The notes below the pieces were generated by a model. It had not been told where the DNA came from. It did not search any database and worked only from the letters and a program-made list of their open reading frames with translations. From Thereva unica (taxonomy: Eukaryota; Arthropoda; Insecta; Diptera; Therevidae), in assembly GCA_949987705.1 (NCBI GenBank), contig OX465281.1, forward strand, positions 202,355,112 to 202,419,111: a DNA stretch of 64,000 nt, in the 5' to 3' direction. Both the position numbers and the translations under genes were made by a program. Positions 21,004 to 32,033 of this stretch are shown in pieces (within the stretch, counting starts at the first letter, position 1; each line of letters opens with the position of its first letter).

Positions 21004-21484
21004 CTACATATTTTAAGCAGGCACATTTTGAGATTTTCGTGCGTGTGGCGGCAGAGTGGATACCTGTGGCGGGAGAGTGCATCCCTCTAGCGAACAAATT
21101 TTTAGATTTTCGTGCCAGTGGCGGGAGCGTGTATCCCTGTGGCGGGAGCGTGCGTACCTGTGGCGGGAGAGTACGTACTTTTGTGGCGTGCCTGTTTGTT
21201 CGCTATGCGTGCTAGCTGCGGGCGCGTGCGTGCTAGTAAGGAAATTAACCATGAAATTATTTTTAATCGGGGCTTCAAACATTTAGCCAAGTGAAGCGTT
21301 CTCTCCGAGATGGTTGCTGAGAAACGATATCCCTCCCGGTTTTTGAATAAATATAACACAGCCACTGTCCGGGTTAGACACAAATACGTAAAGAATGCTG
21401 TGCATTAGTGTTGCCAAAATGCTTCCCCGTGTTTAATAAATTGCACTTCCTCGTCTTCTCTATTCAAAGACAGGCACTTGTAGA

Positions 21485-21507
21485 CTTGTAGTTTCGTGCA
21501 ACAGGCC
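21485..21507 (-). repeat. Right inverted terminus of the patchwork
   Basis: CTTGTAGTTTCGTGCAACAGGCC is printed here as two parts: CTTGTAGTTTCGTG and CAACAGGCC. It mirrors 14815-14837 with a single mismatch. Confidence 0.55.
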
Positions 21508-22091
21508 GCAGGTGTTTTTAAATGTTCCAGAATGATGAATGAATGAAATGCAGAGATATACTTAGAATCAATCGTCAAAGACATTTCAACGGCGGAAACC
21601 TGGAAAAACAGTGAAACAGTGCTCGAATGAAATTGCCCTTGCACTTGCTTCACCAGTAATTGCAGCTTCATTGTTGGAAGGCGAACAGCTCATTCAGTAC
21701 TCAAGTTGCCGTCAAAAATGCAAATCAATAAAACTCAAATGTGCAACCTTTTGAAGAACTGTGCGATGGCCAAAGTTTTGAAGCAATGCAAAGCGATGGT
21801 TTCTGATGAATGTACGAGGGCGCATTAGACTGAACGATGGAAAATCTATGAACCAATCGTTTTCCAGTTCACCAAATCGACCAAAATCCCCCTCAGCGGC
21901 GCAATCAACCCTCGATATTTTTATTTCACCTTCTCCCTACCATTACTATCGCGATTCTGACCAGTGCTGCCAGATCGGGGGAATCTCCCCTAAATTTAGG
22001 GCAATTTTAGCTCACTAGGGGAATTTCAGGAGAGAAAAGCCGTCAGAGGAGTTCCTAGGGGAATGCAATTTTTACGAATATTCTTTCTTGA
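21508..22091. other. Unassigned; one repeat-like start
   Basis: No gene recognised. CAGTGCTGCCAGATCGGGGG near 21962 resembles starts of insect DNA-transposon ends, but no partner end was found. Confidence 0.35.
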
Positions 22092-22770
22092 TTTATAGAC
22101 GACCAGCACCTGGGGCCGGTTCACGTAGCTCGAACGACAACAATCGTTAGAAACGATTTTGAATACGAAAAAATTTGTCTCGAAAAAATTGAGCGTTCAC
22201 GTAGCTCGAAAGAAAATTCAAGGAAACCACATTACTGAAACACAAAAAACCTTTACAAAAACCGCTGTAAAATTATACAATTTATTGGCATCAACTTAAT
22301 TAAATTTTTAAAAATAATTTCCATATGTAATAACTTATAAAAGTCTACTTTTAAATTGGAAAATTAATCTTAATAATACAAGTGCTCGATAGCATAAAAG
22401 CTTTCGAGTGGTTATTCATACCAACAAACGAAAATTTGAAATTTTTTCGAGCTACGTGAACGCGAAACGAAAAAAAATTTTCGTTGTCGAGTTACGTGAA
22501 CCGGCCCCAGATCAGGCGAAGGAAATTGAATTGGATGGACCACACCTTGCAATCTACCCAAACAGGCCCTTGACTGGAATCCGCAAGGATCCCGTCGAGT
22601 CGGAAGGCCTAGAACAGCCTGGAGGAGAACTCTATAGCAGAGGCCACAAAAACTGGGAGATCCTGGTCAGAGCTGAGACCTGTCGCTTAAAATAGAGTCC
22701 GCTGGCGGGCAACTGTTTCCTGTTGTCTGAGGGTTTAATGGAGCATAAATAAGAAGAAGAAGCAACCTTC
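22092..22770 (+). pseudogene. 5'-truncated LINE C-terminal tail, split by a MITE
   Basis: Outside the MITE (22110-22510) the sequence is closely related to 51808-52075, which encodes the C-terminal tail of a LINE (IRRSKWNWIDHTL, KQALDWNPQGSRR, TWRRPLL). It ends in an AAG-rich tail (TAAGAAGAAGAAGC). The frame is disrupted. Comparison with 51808 gives the pre-insertion sequence GACGACCARATCAGGCG. Confidence 0.75.
22110..22510. mobile_element. MITE with GGGGCCGGTTCACGTAG ends
   Basis: 401 bp, non-coding. Ends CTGGGGCCGGTTCACGTAG and CTACGTGAACCGGCCCCAG-like (right copy has TTACGTGAACC) form inverted repeats of about 30 bp, and a second internal pair GTTCACGTAGCTCGAAAG / CGAGCTACGTGAACG lies inside. 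CAG on both sides may be the target duplication. Family unknown, PIF/Harbinger-like in appearance. Confidence 0.75.
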
Positions 22771-23115
22771 CTTTTCTGGGTGAAAGTTATTGAAGAAGTA
22801 GATGCTAGGGGTGAGAAAAGATATAAGCGTTTTTGCAAACTTGCACCGCTTTGTTGTCGTCGCCATTTTCGAATGCCTCAGTTGAGGGGCATTTTCTATT
22901 TCAACCGTTGTTAAAGATAAGCTGCGCAATGGACGTCAATAATGAGTGGTTGCAATCATGCGAATACGGGTTGCTTAATCGCGAAAAATGTCTAACTTTT
23001 AGTCATCGACAATGGCGATGAATGTGTTTTCTTCCGAAAATGTTTTCAGAGGTGACTTTGTTGGCGAAATCCTCGACGAAAATATTGATTACAGAAGCTA
23101 TACATGTATAGCGTA

Positions 23116-23201
23116 TATCTCTTGAAACTGGTCACTAGATTTAACTTTAGATTGGGCCGACCTTTTCCAATGACAGGTCTTGTGACCAGTTTCAAGAGAT
23201 A
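23116..23201. repeat. Perfect 20-bp inverted repeat
   Basis: TATCTCTTGAAACTGGTCAC at 23116-23135 is the exact reverse complement of 23182-23201, with a 46-bp loop. Could be a small MITE or a hairpin; no target duplication seen. Confidence 0.75.
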
Positions 23202-23539
23202 CAGTTAGAGAACTCGATAACTTTCTCTGCTCCACCAAAGTTGTAGGAGCTGGCGCCCTTTTACTCGTTAGTTACCGGGCCCTAAATTACCATATATGCA
23301 AGAGAGAGGACCTCACCTGAACGGTTTCCTTTAAGAAAGAGTATGACCTTTATGTTCCTTGACAAAATCTGCCTGGCACAGCTAACTGGAATCCAGAATT
23401 TTCTGCAAAGAAACCATTCAGTTATTTAAATTATTCCATAAACTTCCTTTATGGTCCCTCAACAAAGCTAGAATAATGGCGTCACGTCACGTCTAAACCA
23501 CACAGTACCTCGCTGGAAACATTTTTTTTCTCACCCTTA

Positions 23540-23842
23540 GGCTCTTCTTCCACGGGTCGACTCGTACGTATATGCCAATTCCAAACTAGACGCAATGGAA
23601 AAATATTGTACTACGGTTCGTCGTCATTGGAGTTTACCCAATTGCTTGGGAAGTTTGCTCACGCAACTCGACCAGTATGGTATTCAAATCGCGTGAGACT
23701 AGCACTGCAGGTCGCGTGCAGCTGGTCTCCGCGACTCGTGTACGAACTTAACTAAAAATGTTTGGAGGAAACTTTCGAGCGACTCGTAAAACACTGGTAT
23801 CATACTCAAGTCGCGTGCGAGTCAACCCGTGGAAGAAGGGCC
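23540..23842. mobile_element. 303-bp MITE with TTA target duplication
   Basis: Ends GGCTCTTCTTCCACGGGTC and the mirrored ACCCGTGGAAGAAGGGCC, flanked by TTA at 23537-23539 and 23843-23845. Inverted ends extend ~30 bp with mismatches. The 3-bp TTA duplication is typical of PIF/Harbinger. Interior is rich in CGCGTGCGAGTC-type motifs and has no coding frame of note. Confidence 0.82.
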
Positions 23843-23845
23843 TTA

Positions 23846-26800
23846 CAGTTCCGGACTGTAATCTGCAAGCCCTACATCCTAAGTTAAGTAAATTGTTATA
23901 CCTGCCCAGCGACGTGAAAACTGTGTTGTTGTTCGAGACCGCACTTAAACTCATCGAAGGAAGTGCCAACTGCTCCCAGCCAGATACACTGAACCACCGT
24001 TGAAACGTTGCTGATGAAATCTTACTGCGATGAATATAGCACTGAAATACGCACTCTCTTGCCTCAATGACAATATTACTCCCGTCACAACTCCACACCC
24101 TGTGAAATTTTGTTTGCTTACGTATCAGTCTTCGAATTCATTCCTAAATAGAACTACTGAGGGTGGAGCAATCTTCCTTAATCAGTAACTCTCAAAATAT
24201 CCAAATATTTAAACATCGGCTAACAACCGGACTGTTTAACAACCATAGACAATCTGTATTTCCTGAGTTCAAACGCAGGGCCCATCACCATCTCATCTAC
24301 TTCCGCACCCTCCTGACTTATCATAACCTAACCCTTTCTTCTACCCTTCAAACTAAGTTCACAATTAGGCGTTTCACTACAACGTGACCAACGACATGAC
24401 GGACTGGTAGAACAAAGGATGATTCCTAAGCTTAGAGCTCCTACATAATAAAATATACATTGTTTCTTTTAAGCTATAAGCCTATGTGAATCCTCACTAG
24501 CTTACATCTTCCTAAAAACTTTTCTCTTGAATATTTAACTCATAAGGAGCTCTTGAAGATACGGTTATAAGCTTCATACCTTATAAGGACTGGCATAGGG
24601 TTCGGTATTAAAGCTAGAGACTGAATTTCATAAGAGATCCTTAATACGGAATGAACCAACGACAAAGCTAAAGCGACACGTTTAAAGAATGATGATTCGA
24701 AATAGAGAAGGTTGAGAATTGAGAAACTTTTCTTAAAGAGTTTAAAGGCACACAAATTTTCGTTTATGATGTAATGAAATATTCTTGAGACGTTTCCCTT
24801 CTGTGTACATAGCAAGAAACTCAAATTTTATATCATTATTCCATATATATGCATCTACCCTTCATATATACTTGTATATATATACTACAGGCATAAAATC
24901 AAAAATGTTCACTTCCTTTGAAATTTTGTTAGTGTATGTCGCTACTTGCCTTGTACTAGAGTACTAGAGGAGCTTTAATATGATCTCAATGTTATTTAAA
25001 GACTTTAAACTCATCCGAAATTCCTGTTTCCGTAAGTCATTACCAACCTGCATACTAATTCCTTGTTCTAAGAAAATCGTCTTTAACGAGAGCCAAAGAG
25101 GGTAAACAAGAAATTTTCAATAAGCCCCTAGCTTGAATGGAAGCCATACTACGAATCATTAACGAGGCCCTTGTTATTAAGTACAAGTGCAAACAAACAA
25201 CTTTTATAGAGCAAAGTAAACGCCCACTTAGGCGAGTCCCGGTCCTATCCTGTCTATCATGATTGCATCATTGTAAGGGTGGGCCCACCCGTTCTTACGA
25301 TAACATAACCCCCGCCGGTGCCAGTACAGTGTGACTTACAGAAAAGGACATGCTAAATGAACTTATCCTTATCTGCCTGGGTTTCTGCCGGAGTTCGAAC
25401 GGAGGAAATTAATTTACCCTGGATTGGCGGTCCAGGAACCGGGTCACAAGTTTAATGAATCAATAGAGCCCTGAAGCTGAAGCCTGGGTAAAATGAAGCC
25501 AAGTGTCAGAATCATCGCCCCGGCCCGGTACTGCTGGCGTTAAATTTAAATTTCCCAACCTTTCCTTTTTTCAATCAAAAAGCTTCACCTAAAGGGCGAG
25601 TAGCTAGGGTATCCCTGCTGCAGACGATTGCACCTGAGAGCGCTATTAAGCGTGAAAAGAAATTATCCTTGCTGCAAGGAAATTGTATGATCGCTGGCTC
25701 TTTTCAGGGATGGTGGAACATGCGGTTCGCTCTGCCATTTTCTTTCACTCTACCCGGGGTTTTTTTATCCTTTGGCTCATTGTTTATGTTGTTTCATATT
25801 CCTCTGAACAAAGGCTAGAGATAAAACTGTAGAATACACAGCCCGAGCGACTCCAAACACAAACGCTTTCCTAGTCACAAAGTTTTCTCCAGGAATGCGA
25901 AAAAAACAAACAAAAAAAAAGCATCAAAATGCCTGCAGGATAAGCACTTTTCTGCTGAGCTTTTGATCCTTGTACGTATTTCACCATTAAAGGGACAATA
26001 ATAAAAGCCGGACGTATTTATGTAACGTTCCTTGAAATATGTATGTAGGAACGAGCGCACAGTCATGCCTACGTCTCCCCTGTAAAAATAAAAGCCGTCG
26101 ACAATTTATTTAGTAGCTGGATGGAGACCGTGGTTTAGCCTATACAGTAGAAAAAAATCGATGCACGTGTACGAAGGATACTTAGCTAGGCGGCCACCAA
26201 GAGGCTGCAGAAGAGTAGCAGGATTTTGGCAGAATGAGGACCTTAATATGGATACTAATAAACCGGAAACGTGATAATGGCGTAGGCATCTGGGCGTCAC
26301 ACACATGGGGTCAATCCCTGTTGTAAACTTAAAAACACTTACGGCCAAGGTATGATGTTATGTAACAAGGACCTGGGATACATGTTAGCTGCAATAAACA
26401 CGTTTAATGCGCCTCGTTGGGTTTCCTTTAGTCCTTGATAAGGATTTGTTTTATCCAATGGGAGTGTATTAAGGATAATTGGATATTGTTCTAATTTCCC
26501 TCTTAGATTGCAATCGTGTTGCTGATGTTGTACGAAGGATTAAATAAATTTTATTTCCTAGTTGGATAGTTAGCGGTATTTTATTGCCAGCTTAATAAAA
26601 TCATAAATGGTATTGGCATTGGCATAATTCTGCAAATGTCCAAGGCCTCCAGTTCCTTATACAAGTCTAGATTGAATTTTTACAGCCAAATCACTTAGTT
26701 TCAACCACTGTACGTAGGTCGTTCTAGAAATCTTCATAGTCCAGTCAAATAAGGCAAAAAAGGGGTCAACCTCGGTATGAAAGGTAATAAGCTGCAAAAT

Positions 26801-26849
26801 CCTTCACACAATTACGAATGGTAAATTGTCACCTTTGTCAAACATTTCG
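23846..26849. other. 3-kb stretch without recognised genes
   Basis: Short frames at 23748-24098 (minus) and 24163-24387 (plus) have no known motif. A 25210-25560 segment is GC-richer and, on the minus strand, contains CGTTCGAACTCC, like a polymerase III B box, and a CCTGGA/TCCAGG stem with loop CCGCCAA. It could be a tRNA-derived SINE, but no A box, tail or duplication could be placed. Confidence 0.3.
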
Positions 26850-27785
26850 AGAGTCGTGTCATCGTTTGAGCTTATTGGAGGACGATTCCAATGGGACCAA
26901 ACATTCGTTGATTCCGCGGCCACATCGAATGCTCATCAAGTAAGAACCCCACCATTGTGACAACATGCTATCCGTCTCAAACTATAGTGTTGTGGAACAA
27001 ATACAAGGACGACATGTGCGAAGACATATTGCATCGCGTACGAAATACATTGCAAAATTCGGTAATGGCAATGGGTGACGAAATATACAACGAAAGACTG
27101 ATATCATTGAGGGTTTATGCATGACGATAGCAAATAAACTATTTATTCAGGTTCGCATGATTGCGGCGAATGCACGATGCATTCGATCAAGAACTGAAAA
27201 GTGAGCATCAATACGAGCGTGATGCGCTGCAAGAAGCATGAATGATCAACAAAAAAATGCAAAAAAATGGATTCCACCACTAATCAAGATGATTTCGTGA
27301 ATTATCCGACGGAGTTTTTGAATTCCTTGGACATACCTGGATTTCCACCCCATAATTTGCATCTCAAAAACGGTTCCGTCATCATAATGCTACGAAATTT
27401 GAATCAACCACGACTGTGCAATGGTACTCAACTTGCTATTACGAATTTGATGCCGAATCTGATAGGAGTAACAATTCTGAAAGGAAAATGTTCCGTTGAT
27501 TACGACCAATACTACAATTGATTTCAAAAGATTGCAGTTTCCAGTCCGATTAGCATTCGCTATGACAATCAACAAATATCAGGAACAATCCTTCAATGTT
27601 TGTGGCCTGAATTTGGACAGTACATGTTTTTCGCATGGCCAATTGTATATAGCGTGTTCACGTGCCGGCAAACCATCTGCTTTATTTGTGTATGCTCCAG
27701 ACGAAAAACCAAATATGTCGTTTATCATAAAGCACTACAGCAACGCGGATTGAATACCGACACGTGAATCGCTACGATTTGAATG
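26850..27785 (+). pseudogene. Helitron protein with internal deletion
   Basis: Two parts of a Helitron Rep/helicase are fused. Up to ~27240: frames carrying QTIVLWNKYKDDMCEDIL and DEIYNERLI, the segment between Rep and helicase. From 27267: [58 protein letters not shown] and [20 protein letters not shown], the helicase C-terminus with motifs V and VI. The Walker A/B helicase core is missing between them. One frameshift at ~27520 and several stops. Different from the 12600 copy in decay pattern. Confidence 0.85.
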
Positions 27786-27849
27786 AAACACAACGAATTC
27801 GTTTCGATTAATGTTTACTAAATTTCAAATTTTGAATATTCAGTCAAGC

Positions 27850-30800
27850 TTCTCCTTCTTCTTCTTTAACGGCTCTACAACCGGGATCCGGTCCTGGCCT
27901 CGCGCAACTGTTCTCTCCACCGGTCCCGATTCTGAGCCGATGTCATCCAGTTTGGCATCCCTAAACTCTGAGCGTCCTGGTCCACGCCATCCTTCCAGCG
28001 AAGGTTGGGCCTCCCTCGCTGTCGCACCCCATAGGTCTTACCGCAGAGAACTTTCCGAGCAGGCTCATCTTCACTCATACGAGCTAGATGCCCTGCCCAC
28101 CGGAGCCTACCGAGCTTTATTTTCTTCACAACATCTATGTCGCGATAGCGCTCGTAGATCTCGTCATTGTAGAGTCTCCGGAATCGTCCTTCCTCACATA
28201 CGGGGCCAACAATCCTCCGAAGTATTTTCCTCTCAAACACGCCCAAGAGGTTTGAGTGCTTTTTGCTAAGCACCCACGTTTCGGATGCATATGTGAGAAC
28301 GGGTAAGACCATCGTCTTATATAGTAAAAGTTTAGACGTTATGGTTAGATATTTGGATTTGAAGAGCCTTGACAGACTATAGTAGGCTTTGTTGGCTTTT
28401 AGCAGTCGTGCGCGTATTTCTGGTTCCATGCTATTGTCGGCTGCTACTATTGACCCAAGGTAGGTAAATGATTTTACCACGTCAAACTCGTGTTCCGCTA
28501 CCTTGATTGTGGGACCAATGTTAGGTGTTCTTCCAGACGAGGCCACCATGTACTTTGTTTTGCTTTCGTTAATGTGCAGTCCCAGATTTCCTGCCGCTTG
28601 CTCAATCTGAGTGAAAGCTTCTTGTACAGCTGTTGTTGTTCTTCCAATGATGTCAATGTCGTCTGCGTAAGCCAGTAATTGGGTGGACTTGTGGAGGATT
28701 GTACCCCTTGATGTCACGCCCGAATCTCGGATCACTTTCTCCAACGCCAGGTTGAAAAGGAGGCAGGCCAGACCGTCCCCTTGTCGGAGTCCACTATAGA
28801 TGTTGATTGGTCTGGACAGTGTCCCGGATACCTTTACTTGGCTTGACACATTGATCATGGTCAACCTACATAGTCTTGTCAGTTTGTTGGGGATGCCGAA
28901 TTCTCTCATGGCTTTGTAGAGTTCTACCCTGGCTATGCTATCATAGGCGGCTTTAAAGTCTATGAAGAGGTGTTGAATTGAGTTTTGAAACTCTAGACAT
29001 TTTTCCATAGCCTGCCTCAAGGTGAAAATCTGATCAGTCGTTGATTTGCCTGGGCTGAAGCCACACTGGTAATGGCCTATGATGTTTCTGGCGTATGGGG
29101 CCATCCTGTTTTGTAGGATAGCGGAGAATATCTTATACACGGTACTCAACAACGTTATACCGCGATAATTAGTGCACGCTGTGATATCTCCTTTTTTGTG
29201 TACCGGACAGAGGATGCCTTTTCTCCAGTCTTCTGGCATCACTTCCTGCTCCCATACTTGCACAATTAATTCATGAATCGCTTGGTGTAATGTAGGCCCT
29301 CCATATTTAACCAGCTCCGCTGCGATGCCGTCTGCACCCGAGGCCTTGTTGTTTTTGAGCCGGCTGATGGCTCTGCTAACTTCTTCTATGCTTGGTGGCG
29401 GCAGCATAGCATTGTCATCAGATATTGGTGGAGCCTCCGAATCCTCAGTTAGCTCGCAATTTAGCAATTCATGAAAGTGCTCTTCCCATCGCTCCAAGAT
29501 GCCTTTAGGATCGGTGATCAGATTACCTTCTTTGTCCTTGCAGTATGTGCAACGTGGTGTGAATTGCGTCATACTGCGTACTCTTTGGTAGAACTCCCGC
29601 GCCTGGTGCGGCTGTCGTTCTCTGTACTGTTCTAGCTCACAGACGAGATTTTTTTCCCAGGCTTCCTTTTTCCGTCTGTGAATTCTCTTTTCTTCTTTTC
29701 TGAGCTCTTTATAGTTCTCTTCGCGTGCCCGTGTTCTCTGAGACTGCTGCATGGCTCGGTACGCAGCATTCTTACGTTCAGTTGCCAGCTTGCATTCATT
29801 ATCGAACCAGTCGTTCCGATCTTTACGACTTCTGCCTAAGATGGAATCAGCAGTACTAATGACAGTATTTTTAAGGCGGGTCCAGTTCTCTTCAACGCCC
29901 GGCATCTCATCCCCAGGACTTAGGGCGAGTTCTAATGCATGACCGTAGCTGTTTCTGGCCATTTCATTGCGTAGTGCAGCTGTGTTGATTCGAGCCTGAT
30001 CAGCGGATACAAAGCTTTTCAGCGTTGTAATGCGCTCTCGGAGCACCATACCAACAAGATAGTGATCCGAGTCGAAGTTGGCACCTCGGTACGTTCGTAC
30101 CGTCATCAGACCCGAAAGGTGGCGGCGGTCTATCAACACATGATCTATTTGGTTGCGAGTGGCTCCATCAGGAGATACCCAGGTGGCTTTATGGATATCT
30201 TTACGCGCAAATCTAGTACTTGCAACGACCAAGTTCTTACTTGCTGCCATCTCTACAACTCGCTGTCCATTGTCATTAGTGTTTTCATGCAAGCTGTGGT
30301 TGCCGACATATTGCCTGTATATGGGCTCCCGGCCTACTTTGGCGTTCAGATCTCCCAGTATGATTTTTACATCATACCTGGGGCAGGCATTAAGTTCCCG
30401 TTCAACTAATTCGAAGAATTCTTCTTTATCATCATCCGGGGACTCTTCTGTAGGTGCGTGAACGTTTATGAGGCTGATGTTCTTAAATTTACCTCGCACA
30501 CGAAGGGAGCATAGCCTTTCGTTTATTGCTTTAAAGCCCATAATGGTAGGCTTCATTCTTTTGCTAACCATAAAACCTACTCCTAGAACATGGTGTTTTG
30601 TATGACAGCTGTAATATACGTCATACTCAGGTTTTTGCAAAACACCATTCCCTGTCCACCTCATCTCCTGAATGGCGGTAATGTCAGCTTTATACTTTGA
30701 CAGGGTATCGGCTAGATATTTTGAAGCTCGAGTTCTGTACAGAGTTCGAACGTTCCATGAAAAAATTCGTAAATCGTTTTGCCTTTTTCGTTGCCGTGGT

Positions 30801-31042
30801 CGTCGTCGTTTATTCCAGTATCCGAGGCATGTTGCTCGTTCCGTAATAATTGTTTTTTACGGGTGAGGTTAGTAGCCTCACGCCAACCTTACTTGGAAGG
30901 GACTAGCCCGATCATATTAGCCTATCCTCTCTCATAGAATAGTTACCAGTGGCCACCGCTAGGAGGTTATGATCGCACTTCCATCAGTCCGAAATAGTTA
31001 CGGCACGTGCATGTTATGCTACATGTTATTCCCCCTATTCCT
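27850..31042 (-). mobile_element. Full-length RTE-type LINE
   Basis: About 3.2 kb. The 5' end is set by where similarity with the copy at 53173 stops (GGAATAGGGGGAATAACATG). The 3' end is the AAGAAGAAGAAGGAGAAG tail at ~27850. One long frame encodes endonuclease and reverse transcriptase with no separate ORF1, as usual for RTE elements. At least two dead relatives lie in this window (1-1040 and 53173-55380). Confidence 0.88.
27875..30856 (-). CDS. RTE endonuclease-reverse transcriptase
   Basis: Unbroken frame of 993 codons. The N-terminal EEP endonuclease starts with SWNVRTLYRTR and ADITAIQEMRWTG, followed by ILGDLNAKVGRE and a DSDHYLVG end box. The central reverse transcriptase has ANYRGI-type TNYRGITLLS, GFSPGKSTTDQIF, FIDFKAAYDS, SGLRQGDGLA and the catalytic AYADDIDII. 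The C-terminus has the usual YRDID and RWAGHLARM motifs. The first ATG in frame is at 30664, after the first endonuclease motif. The frame is open back to a TAA at 30857-30859, so initiation must lie upstream by another means or a start was lost. Catalytic residues look intact. Confidence 0.9.
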   Translation of the reverse strand, partial: KTIITERATCLGYWNKRRRPRQRKRQNDLRIFSWNVRTLYRTRASKYLADTLSKYKADITAIQEMRWTGNGVLQKPEYDVYYSCHTKHHVLGVGFMVSKRMKPTIMGFKAINERLCSLRVRGKFKNISLINVHAPTEESPDDDKEEFFELVERELNACPRYDVKIILGDLNAKVGREPIYRQYVGNHSLHENTNDNGQRVVEMAASKNLVVASTRFARKDIHKATWVSPDGATRNQIDHVLIDRRHLSGLMTVRTYRGANFDSDHYLVGMVLRERITTLKSFVSADQARINTAALRNEMARNSYGHALELALSPGDEMPGVEENWTRLKNTVISTADSILGRSRKDRNDWFDNECKLATERKNAAYRAMQQSQRTRAREENYKELRKEEKRIHRRKKEAWEKNLVCELEQYRERQPHQAREFYQRVRSMTQFTPRCTYCKDKEGNLITDPKGILERWEEHFHELLNCELTEDSEAPPISDDNAMLPPPSIEEVSRAISRLKNNKASGADGIAAELVKYGGPTLHQAIHELIVQVWEQEVMPEDWRKGILCPVHKKGDITACTNYRGITLLSTVYKIFSAILQNRMAPYARNIIGHYQCGFSPGKSTTDQIFTLRQAMEKCLEFQNSIQHLFIDFKAAYDSIARVELYKAMREFGIPNKLTRLCRLTMINVSSQVKVSGTLSRPINIYSGLRQGDGLACLLFNLALEKVIRDSGVTSRGTILHKSTQLLAYADDIDIIGRTTTAVQEAFTQIEQAAGNLGLHINESKTKYMVASSGRTPNIGPTIKVAEHEFDVVKSFTYLGSIVAADNSMEPEIRARLLKANKAYYSLSRLFKSKYLTITSKLLLYKTMVLPVLTYASETWVLSKKHSNLLGVFERKILRRIVGPVCEEGRFRRLYNDEIYERYRDIDVVKKIKLGRLRWAGHLARMSEDEPARKVLCGKTYGVRQRGRPNLRWKDGVDQDAQSLGMPNWMTSAQNRDRWREQLREARTGSRL

Positions 31043-32033
31043 AAATTAAAAAAATCGAAATTAACAATAGTTTTAATGAAGAACTGATTGAATTAGTTCA
31101 AAACTGTTTTTTTATTGTCTCTATTTATTTTTCTTACACAACACCATCTAGGTTTTTTTCACATCTTCTACCAATTTCACTAATAACGCCAAATTATTTA
31201 ATAACTCCAAATTATTCATTTTGCAAAAAAACGTTTTCTGCAACTAGAAACACTAAAGAAAGTTACACTTTTCTTATGATTGCTTAAGATTTGTACGCTC
31301 GTTACCGTACATTAAAGACTTGACGAAAGATTGGAAAAGTTAACGAAAGATTCCTTAAGGCCATTATAGTTGGTATTATGACATTTCATAGGAGCGTAAA
31401 AAATCTTAAGGTATCTTAAGACCATTATAGTTAGGGCTAATGGGAACGGGAAAAATTAAAAAAAAAACGCACCTTATGCAAATAATCCATCTAACCGCAA
31501 CTGCAACTGCAACCGAGTAAGAGCTTTCAACTACAACCAAATTAAAGTTTAGACATTTAGAAAACACAGGTCTGCCGGATCTGTATCGAGGCCAAGTGCC
31601 TGGCAGGCCACCTTTTATTTTAGTGTTTAATTACTACACAAAGATTTATGTGCGTTTTTGCATAATAGTCCAATCAATGCACGGGAAAAAGGGCCAACTG
31701 CAGGACATTATAATCCCCAGTTATATTGCTAGCACTGTCATAAGATTGTCTTATACAATTTTTAATATCGATATTCAGCAGTGATGAGCAAACGCAAGAA
31801 CAAGACAAGACTAATCTAGTCTCTCCTGGTCTTGTTCTTGAAAGCATAACTAAGTCTTGTTCTTGATCTTGGTCTTGCAAGATATGCAAGAACAAGACAA
31901 GACTGCAAGAGTGAGACCATTTTTAATCATCATCAATTGCACAATGCATGCAAAGTTATTTTGTAATTTTTTACAATTACTGCTTTTACAATTATCATAT
32001 TAAAAAAAATATACACACATGTATTTATACATA
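31043..32033. other. Unassigned, with TCTTG-rich repeats
   Basis: No gene. At 31790-31915 variants of GTCTTGTTCTTG and its complement alternate; CAAGAACAAGAC at 31795-31806 pairs exactly with 31829-31840. Similar TCTTG-rich sequence resumes at 39828-39890, beyond Helitron-2, so the Helitron split one locus. Confidence 0.5.

Larger units (their letters stand above)
18640..21507. mobile_element. Foldback-like structure with repeat-rich arms
   Basis: The left arm (about 18640-19170) and right arm (about 20870-21507) are inverted, diverged copies. Shared landmarks in order are CTTTGAATAGAGAAGA (18694 against 21463 reversed), TCTAACCCGGACA (18846 against 21373 reversed), CCCCGATTAAAAAT (18899 against 21270 reversed) and CCCGCAGCTAGCACGC (18921 against 21222 reversed). 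Both arms hold GC-rich short repeats. Drosophila FB elements have long inverted ends built of short tandem repeats, so this is FB-like in form; no transposase is seen. The centre holds the TA-bordered copy A and other sequence. Confidence 0.6.

Noticed and set aside
20878..21185. Possible CRISPR-like array
   Set aside because: Units are head to tail without unique spacers, and the DNA is eukaryotic.
20878..21215. Overlapping frames with CGGSVHP-like heptapeptides on both strands
   Set aside because: They arise from a stop-free 21-bp DNA repeat and have no start context or partner domain.
25210..25560. tRNA-Gly gene or tRNA-derived SINE on the minus strand
   Set aside because: B-box-like sequence and one stem only; no T stem, A box, tail or target duplication.
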